The notes under the pieces: generated by a model
Seen by the model: only the letters and a program-made list of their open reading frames with translations
The model's database searches: none
Told to the model about the DNA's origin: nothing
Translations under genes and position numbers: made by a program
From: Streptomyces sp. NBC_00239
GTDB lineage: Bacteria; Actinomycetota; Actinomycetes; Streptomycetales; Streptomycetaceae
DNA: 64,000 nucleotides
Reading direction: 5' to 3'
Assembly (NCBI RefSeq): GCF_036194065.1
Contig: NZ_CP108095.1
Span: 8,308,001-8,372,000 of the forward strand
Shown here: piece by piece, positions 58,367-64,000 of the stretch
Position numbering within the stretch: the first letter of the stretch is position 1
How the letters are laid out: each line of letters begins with the position of its first letter

Positions 58367-60124
58367 TCAGCTCGTCACCGGCCTGCACCTGGAGAGGACG
58401 ACGGTGGCGAGCAGGGCGAGGCCTTGGTTGAGTCTGCGGAAGTACGTGGCCCGACTCAGGTGCAGCCGGATCGCGATGAACTCATGCCCGCCGCACCGCT
58501 CCACGTAGTACTGCGACAGGATGCGCCCGGCTTCCACCTCCGTCGCGACAGTGCTCTTCAGCAGGTGCTGCACGCCGGATTCGAGGAGTTCGCGCAGTGT
58601 GGCTGGGTCACCGGCCACGGGCAGCAGCGGGCTGCAGGCCAGCAGCTGCGGGCGGTGCAGGCCGTCCAGGGCCTCACGGATGCGGCGGCTGAGCCAGGCC
58701 GCGTCGTCGGGCAGCACCGGGGCCGGAGCCGGGGGTCTCAGCCGCTCCAGCCAGGGCGGCACGCCGCCTTCGCCGGCGAAGTCCTGTGAATACACCCGGC
58801 AGGCGGAGCCCCCGCCGTACACGTCGTGGCGGAGCTGACCGTGTGCGCGGACCCCCACGTGCTCGTAGAGCGCCTGGTACTCGGGGGAGGGTGTCGAGGT
58901 GACCAGCCGGCCCCGGCCGATGGCTGAGGACAGCAGATGCCGGAAGAGCGCCGACCGGGCCGCCTCCTGCCGCTCCTCGTACACCGCGAGTCCGATGAAG
59001 AGCCCACCGCCGGACGCGGCGTCCGCGTGCTGCTGGAGCAGCGGTTCGAGGACCGCCACGGTCGCGTCGTGAATCGGCGCGGTGCTGCTGAGTCCGACCG
59101 GTCGGTCCTCCCGGTCGCACACGACGTACACGCCTTCGGGTACGGCGTGGAGCACCGAGCCGAGCAGCCGCTCGGAGCGCCGGACGTCCATGCCACCGCG
59201 CTCCGCCCACACGCGCACCAGCCGGCCGACGTCGGACGCATCGTCGGCGCGGGCCGGACGGACGTGCACGGGTGTCGTCACCGGGCTGAACAACCGCCGC
59301 ACCGGCCCGTCCAATGACGCGAACAGCGATCCCGCCATCCGGTCGCCTCGAGCGGCGCCGGTGTGCTCGGCGGGTATCAGCCTCGTGTGGTGCGCGGCGG
59401 CCAAGGTCCGCGCCGAGCGGTACGCCACGGGCGTGCGCCAGCGCAGGGCCTGGTCGAAGACGGTGCGAAACGGCTCGGCCACGGCCAGTCCGAGCGCACC
59501 CGGGACGACCACGCTGCACGCACGTAGACGGCCGAACAGCGTCCCGTCCTCACCGAGTTGGGTGAGCAGCTCCGCGTCGCACTGCCCCACGGCCGCGACC
59601 AGCATCAGCGCCCGCTCGATCCCGGCCACCTCGTCCCCGAGCCGCTCGCATACCTCGCGCGCCGCGGCGTCGGCTGCGGCGTCGAGTGCGCCTGGTACGT
59701 CCCCCGGCGCGGTGTGCAGGGCTCGGCAGAGAGCCGAGGCGAGCAGTACGTTGCCGCCCGCGAGCCGCAGCACGCCGTCACGCAGGTGCGGATGGGTGAT
59801 CCCGAGTCCGTCGACCATGAGGCCGATTTCTTCATCCGGCCACGGCTCGGCTTCGACGGGGATCACCTCGACCCCCGGACGCCACGCGCGGTACGACGGC
59901 AGCGGACGACGGCTGGCCACCACGACCGGACCCCCGGCCGGGAGCGCGAGCCGCGCGAGGTCGTCCTCGCTGCGGATGTCGTCCACCACGGGTACGACAG
60001 TGGCGAGTTCGGCCAGGATCGCCGACTTCCCGCTGCCGACAGGACCCGTCAGGTTGATCACCACGGGCCTGGTCGCCGTGTCAAGTAGCGCTTCTATCGC
60101 GGCTGTTCGGCGCTTGACCTTCAT
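58367..60124 (-). CDS. P-loop NTPase fused to a GNAT-like domain and C-terminal helix-turn-helix
   Basis: A 585-residue protein. Walker A INLTGPVGSGKSAILAELA (about 23-41) opens a compact NTPase module; VPVVDDIRSEDDLARLAL and GPVVVASRRPLPSYRAWR follow as Walker-B and sensor-like parts. A helical middle (ERALMLVAAVGQCDAELLTQ) resembles the winged helix of STAND switches. Residues about 290-440 look GNAT-like (VYVVCDREDRPVGLSSTAPI; YQALYEHVGVRAHGQLRHDV). The end (FIAIRLHLSRATYFRRLNQG) is HTH-like. This layout suggests a regulator or signalling protein; I cannot name a target. ATG 60124; a GTG at 60130 is an alternative. A relic of a paralogue lies at 56761. Confidence 0.75.
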   Translation of the reverse strand: MKVKRRTAAIEALLDTATRPVVINLTGPVGSGKSAILAELATVVPVVDDIRSEDDLARLALPAGGPVVVASRRPLPSYRAWRPGVEVIPVEAEPWPDEEIGLMVDGLGITHPHLRDGVLRLAGGNVLLASALCRALHTAPGDVPGALDAAADAAAREVCERLGDEVAGIERALMLVAAVGQCDAELLTQLGEDGTLFGRLRACSVVVPGALGLAVAEPFRTVFDQALRWRTPVAYRSARTLAAAHHTRLIPAEHTGAARGDRMAGSLFASLDGPVRRLFSPVTTPVHVRPARADDASDVGRLVRVWAERGGMDVRRSERLLGSVLHAVPEGVYVVCDREDRPVGLSSTAPIHDATVAVLEPLLQQHADAASGGGLFIGLAVYEERQEAARSALFRHLLSSAIGRGRLVTSTPSPEYQALYEHVGVRAHGQLRHDVYGGGSACRVYSQDFAGEGGVPPWLERLRPPAPAPVLPDDAAWLSRRIREALDGLHRPQLLACSPLLPVAGDPATLRELLESGVQHLLKSTVATEVEAGRILSQYYVERCGGHEFIAIRLHLSRATYFRRLNQGLALLATVVLSRCRPVTS

Positions 60125-61025
60125 GATCACGCGATGGCCTGCCCAAAGAGGGCCTGTCGGAGCCGGTCGGATCGGAACGGGATGCGCACTGTGCGGTGAC
60201 CCTCCTCTATCGCGGATCGGACCAGGTCGACCGACGCGGCCCGGCATGGTCTTTGCCCTCAGATCATCACAGTTCTGTGCGTCATGTTCGACCTCGGACA
60301 GGTCCGAGGATCCCGACCGAATCCAAGGATTCTTCCAACGCCAACGGCCAAGCAGACAGCCGAATTCCTGGCTGTAGTGGGCAGTGTGATGGGGCTGGAC
60401 GCACCCCACGTCGCGTTCGGGGTCGGACAGGCCTGCTCGCCCATCCTCCCGGCCTGACTCATCGAGCCAGACCCTCGATGGGGATCAATCGCTGCTGACG
60501 TGTCGAAAAAACAGACAGGCGACATCAAAACCAGCCCCACGCCCCTTGCGCAGCCCCTCGCGGGGCAGCGGCCGAAGCAGCGTCCGGAGCCGGCGGTCTC
60601 AGGGATGTGTACGGGGCCCGCTCCGGCGGGAGATGCGGGTGTTCAGGCGGTCCCAGACCAGCACGATCGGCGCCTTGACCAGCTGGTGGACGCCGTCGAT
60701 CAGCGCGATGAAGTCCCGCTCGCCCACCCTGTGACGTGCGCCTTCCCTGCAGGATGGCTCTGCAGACGGTGGCACAGCCGGGTTCTGGAACCGGGCCGCA
60801 TCGCGATCAGCCCGGCCGCCGACAGCCTGGTGGGGGTCGAGCGCATTTTGAGGGGACGTCGAGCGGCTGTCGACAGGATCTCACTGCTTCATCGAGCGGT
60901 AGGCAAGCCGTTCTGTCGCGTCCGACCGATCGTTGACCGCCGGGCGGGTCCGCACGCGTTCTCGCGCGGCGGTTCCGCCGGGTCCGTACGGGCGGACACC
61001 TCGCCGTCGACCCTGGGGGGTTTCG
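60125..61025. other. Gene-poor stretch with IS relic and an inverted repeat
   Basis: No intact gene. It contains the presumed promoter of the NTPase gene, with the inverted repeat CCTCGGAC-AG-GTCCGAGG at 60293-60310 (about 170 bases upstream of its start codon, a possible operator), the IS630-type relic at 60630-60728, and the leader of the RHS-type gene. Confidence 0.5.
60630..60728 (-). pseudogene. IS630-family transposase relic
   Basis: The minus strand reads VGERDFIALIDGVHQLVKAP and IVLVWDRLNTRI, the region around the second catalytic Asp of IS630-type DDE transposases (family text F-I-x-L-I-D-x-x-H and P-I-V-L-V-W-D-x-L-N-T-H). The next catalytic block (D-L-N-P-V-E) is missing and the frame continues into unrelated residues. 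Confidence 0.7.
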
Positions 61026-64000
61026 TTGCGAACCACACGATCGTTTCCGTCGGGCGCTGGTCACCCGGCCCCGCGCCCGCCCCGCCTGCCCATCGGATGG
61101 GCCTTGGCGGCCGCCGTCACGGCGCTGGCGCTGCTGGTGCCCGCGGCGGCCGCCGCGGAACCGGGTGGAGGTCTGAGCCCGAGGGGGGCCTCCCCATGGT
61201 CGCCCCGCGCGCTGGACGGGCTTCGGTCGGTGCACGGCCGTCCCGCGCCCGGAGCGCTGCCCGCCGCACCTCCGGGGGACCGCGCTCCGCGCTGGAAACC
61301 CGGCCCGAGCCGGTGGCCGGCGGCGGGCTCGGCCGAGGTGCTCCTCGCCCGAGCTCCGGCGGGTGCCGCAGGTGCCGCGGGAACGGCAGGTGCAGGTGCG
61401 GCGGGCGTCGGCCGCGGTGCGAGGGCGCTCCCGGTATCGGTGTCCGCCGTGCCCGGTGCGCAGTCGGCGGACGGTGCGGTGGGCCGCGGGGCCGGTGCTG
61501 CCGCCGTGGGCGGGCGGGTCGGTGTCTCGGTCGCCGATCGTGAGGCGGCTCGTCGGGCGGGGGTGGAGGGGCTGTTGGTCTCGCTCGTACCTCGGAGCGC
61601 GGGCGCCTCGGGCCGGGTGCGCGTGGGCTTGGACTATTCTGCGATCCGCGATGCCTACGGCGGCGGTTGGGCCTCGCGGATGAGGCTGGTGTCGCTGCCT
61701 GCCTGTGCGCTGACCACTCCGTGGGTGGCACGTTGCCGTACGCGGACGCCGGTGCGGGGAGCCCGTAATGCCGTGGGGTCCGCCCGGCTCACGGCCGAGG
61801 TGGTCCTCGCGGCTCCTCCCGGGGCGTCGTCCTCCGCCTCCGGGCGCGCTTCCGCCTCCGCGCACGGCGGTGCCGCTGTCGCTGCCGCACCATCCGCCCC
61901 TACGGCCTCCGCATCCGCCTCCGCCGCGACGGTTCTCGCCGCCACGGCCGGGCCCGTCGGTTCTGCCGGCGACTTCACGGCGACTTCCCTCTCCCCGACC
62001 GGCTCCTGGTCGGCGGGCGGCAATGCGGGGTCCTTCCACTGGTCGTATCCGCTCACGCTGCCCCCGGCCCTCGGCAATGCCGCGCCCTCGGTGGCGCTGG
62101 CGTACGACTCGGCGAGTGTCGACGGGCGCACGGTGAGCCGCAATGCGCAGTCGTCCTGGATCGGGGACGGCTGGGACTACAGCCCCGGCTACGTGGAGCG
62201 CACCTTCCCGAGCTGCAAGCAGGACGGGAAGGAGGGCACGGGGGAGGTCTGCTGGAGCGGGAAGCAGCAGGTGGTCATGTCGTTGAACGGCTCCACGCTG
62301 ATGCTCGTCCAGGACGACACGGACAAGTCGTGGCGCACGGCCGACGGTTCCCAGAACCGTGTCGAGCTGGTCAAGCTGCCCGCGGGGGTCGGCAACGGCG
62401 ACAACGACGGCGAGTACTGGAAGATCACCACGGCGGACGGCACCCGCTACTACTTCGGGGCCGAGGCGAAGCCGGGCACGACCACGGGGCCGTTCTCCCA
62501 CGCGACCTGGACCCGTCCGGTCTTCGCAAATGATCCCGGTGAGCCCTGCTACCAGGCCGACTTCGCGGGGGCCTGGTGCCAGCAGGCCTGGCGCTGGAAC
62601 CTCGACTACGTGGTCGACACCCGCGGCGGGCTGGTCTCGTACGCGTACGAGGGCGAGTCCAACCAGTACGCCCGCAATCCGGATGCCGCGCACCCCGACG
62701 GCACCCTGACCCCCTACACCCGCGGCGGTGTCCTCACCGAGATCGGCTACGGCTCCCGGCTCACCGACGCCGGCGGCCCGACCGCCCGCGTGCTGTTCAC
62801 CTCCGCCGAGCGCTGCGACCCGGCGGTCAACGCCCAGGCCGACTGCTCCAAGCCGCCCACCAAGGCGACCGCGGCGGCCTGGCCCGACGTCCCGTTCGAT
62901 CAGAACTGTGACGCCGGCGCCCCCGTCAAGGAGTGCAAGAACTACTCACCGACCTTCTGGAGCACCAAGCGGCTCGCGAAGATCACCACCCAGGTCCTCA
63001 CCGGCGGCACCCCCGCCACCGTGGACGAGTGGACCCTGAACCACCAGTACCCCAGCCCCCAGGACGGCACCACTCCCTCCCTGTGGATGGCCTCGATCGC
63101 CCGCAGGGCGTATGACGGGGCGGCCTCCCTCGACCAGCCGTCCACCGACTTCGCCGGGCAGTTCCTGCCCAACCGGGTGGACGCCGCCGCCGACAACCGT
63201 CCGCCGCTCAACCGCCGCCGCATGACGGCCATCACCACCGAGTCAGGCCTTCGCATCGCCGTGGACTACGCGGCCCCCGACTGCGCAGCCGGCCAGTTCC
63301 CCGCGCCCGACGCCAACACCCGACGCTGCCAGCCGGTGTTCTGGAACCCCGACGCGGGGACCTCCATGGATCCCACCCTCGACTGGTTCCACAAGTACGT
63401 GGTCGCCGGCATCTCCGAGGTGGATGCCACCTCCGCCGGAGCCGGCCCGTCCCCGACCCGCACCACCCGCTACGAGTACGTCGGCGGCGCCGCCTGGCAC
63501 CGCGACGACAGCGAGCTCACCGAATCCGCGTTCCGCACGTGGAACCAGTTCCGCGGCTACGGCGAGGTCGTCGTCCGCAAGGGCAACACCCAGGCCAACG
63601 CCGCCGACAAGACCACCCAGACCTCCACCGTGTACCTGCGCGGCATGGACGGCGACCGCAAGGCCGACGGGTCGAAGCGCGTGGTCGCCATCCCGGGCGG
63701 CACGGCCTCCGACGCGGAGGTGTTCGCCGGCTTCGCCCGTGAGACCCGCGTGTTCGCAGAGAGCGGCGGGGCGCTGGTGGCGTCGACCGTCAACGACCCC
63801 TGGAGCGGGCCGGTCACCGCCCGGCACACCCGCGGCCCGGGGCTGCCGGACGCGGTCGCCCAGTCGGTGCGTACCGCGAAGAGCGCCACGAGCGTGCTGC
63901 TGTCCGACGGCAGCCGGCGCACCACCTCCAAGACCAATACGTACGATCCGGTGTCGGGCGCGGTACTCACCGAGCTGGACAGTGCCGCGGGGCTGCCCGA
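61026..64000 (+). CDS. Secreted SpvB/RHS-type large protein, N-terminal part (runs off window)
   Basis: An open frame of 991 codons to the right edge with no ATG or GTG near the front. TTG 61026 is the best start: GGGGGG lies about five bases before it and it opens LRTTRSFPSGAGHPAPRP, followed by a clean signal peptide (IGWALAAAVTALALLVPAAA). Residues about 45-320 are Ala/Gly/Pro-rich. From about 330 the pattern is that of RHS/SpvB-like shells: GSWSAGGNAGSFHWSYPLTL, SVALAYDSASVDGRT, SWIGDGWDYSPGYVERTF, then YWKITTADGTRYYFGAEAKP and LDYVVDTRGGLVSYAYEGES. Such proteins encapsulate or deliver C-terminal toxin domains, or act at the surface. The C-terminal domain and any immunity gene lie outside the window. 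Confidence 0.82.
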   Translation, partial: MRTTRSFPSGAGHPAPRPPRLPIGWALAAAVTALALLVPAAAAAEPGGGLSPRGASPWSPRALDGLRSVHGRPAPGALPAAPPGDRAPRWKPGPSRWPAAGSAEVLLARAPAGAAGAAGTAGAGAAGVGRGARALPVSVSAVPGAQSADGAVGRGAGAAAVGGRVGVSVADREAARRAGVEGLLVSLVPRSAGASGRVRVGLDYSAIRDAYGGGWASRMRLVSLPACALTTPWVARCRTRTPVRGARNAVGSARLTAEVVLAAPPGASSSASGRASASAHGGAAVAAAPSAPTASASASAATVLAATAGPVGSAGDFTATSLSPTGSWSAGGNAGSFHWSYPLTLPPALGNAAPSVALAYDSASVDGRTVSRNAQSSWIGDGWDYSPGYVERTFPSCKQDGKEGTGEVCWSGKQQVVMSLNGSTLMLVQDDTDKSWRTADGSQNRVELVKLPAGVGNGDNDGEYWKITTADGTRYYFGAEAKPGTTTGPFSHATWTRPVFANDPGEPCYQADFAGAWCQQAWRWNLDYVVDTRGGLVSYAYEGESNQYARNPDAAHPDGTLTPYTRGGVLTEIGYGSRLTDAGGPTARVLFTSAERCDPAVNAQADCSKPPTKATAAAWPDVPFDQNCDAGAPVKECKNYSPTFWSTKRLAKITTQVLTGGTPATVDEWTLNHQYPSPQDGTTPSLWMASIARRAYDGAASLDQPSTDFAGQFLPNRVDAAADNRPPLNRRRMTAITTESGLRIAVDYAAPDCAAGQFPAPDANTRRCQPVFWNPDAGTSMDPTLDWFHKYVVAGISEVDATSAGAGPSPTRTTRYEYVGGAAWHRDDSELTESAFRTWNQFRGYGEVVVRKGNTQANAADKTTQTSTVYLRGMDGDRKADGSKRVVAIPGGTASDAEVFAGFARETRVFAESGGALVASTVNDPWSGPVTARHTRGPGLPDAVAQSVRTAKSATSVLLSDGSRRTTSKTNTYDPVSGAVLTELDSAAGLP

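Overview
The window is high-GC actinobacterial DNA, almost certainly Streptomyces or a close relative. Support: strong G/C bias at third codon positions, GTG starts, many secreted proteins with Ala-rich signal peptides, a mycothiol-dependent enzyme family, an ECF41 sigma factor and a large NRPS/PKS cluster. It reads as accessory chromosome. Intact gene groups are separated by decayed genes and transposase relics (about 5.6-7.0, 19.3, 21.4, 56-58.3 and 60.6 kb).

Left part (1-22.7 kb). An MMPL transporter runs off the left edge, followed by a relic of an ATP-dependent DNA ligase, a Na+/H+ antiporter, a secreted RCC1-repeat protein and an IS relic that interrupts another gene. From 7.6 to 14.1 kb a caspase-fold protein, a DNA/RNA non-specific endonuclease and a 1441-residue protein with two P-loop NTPase modules lie side by side. 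This resembles the protease-nuclease-NTPase layout of bacterial conflict systems, although the caspase appears to lack its catalytic-cysteine segment. Next come a two-gene membrane/secreted pair, a mycothiol-type enzyme, a carboxymuconolactone decarboxylase with its ECF41 sigma factor (a TGTCACA-N16-CGTC promoter is visible), two secreted hydrolase-type proteins and a GNAT enzyme.

Centre (22.7-55.9 kb). This is a hybrid NRPS-PKS cluster that I could not match to a known product. Precursor genes are SbnA/SbnB-like enzymes (2,3-diaminopropionate) and a lysine 6-aminotransferase plus aldehyde dehydrogenase (2-aminoadipate). The assembly line is NRPS A-T-C-A-T, then KS-AT(malonyl)-KR-ACP-C, then an NRPS with a degenerate C domain plus A-T, released by a separate thioesterase. 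A SyrP-like TauD oxygenase, a formyltransferase, an M20 amidohydrolase, an MFS exporter and four related ATP-grasp-like proteins surround it. Two paralogous LuxR-type regulators and a 75-residue secreted peptide with a repeated DTGWG motif suggest the control layer. The simplest backbone is two amino acids, a C2 unit carrying a hydroxyl, and a third amino acid.

Right part (55.9-64 kb). Decayed genes are followed by a secreted protein of four near-identical 40-residue two-cysteine repeats, strong hairpin terminators, an NTPase-GNAT-HTH protein, an IS630-type relic and the N-terminal 991 residues of a secreted SpvB/RHS-type protein that begins at a TTG codon and leaves the window.

All assignments come from reading motifs by eye; no database search was run.
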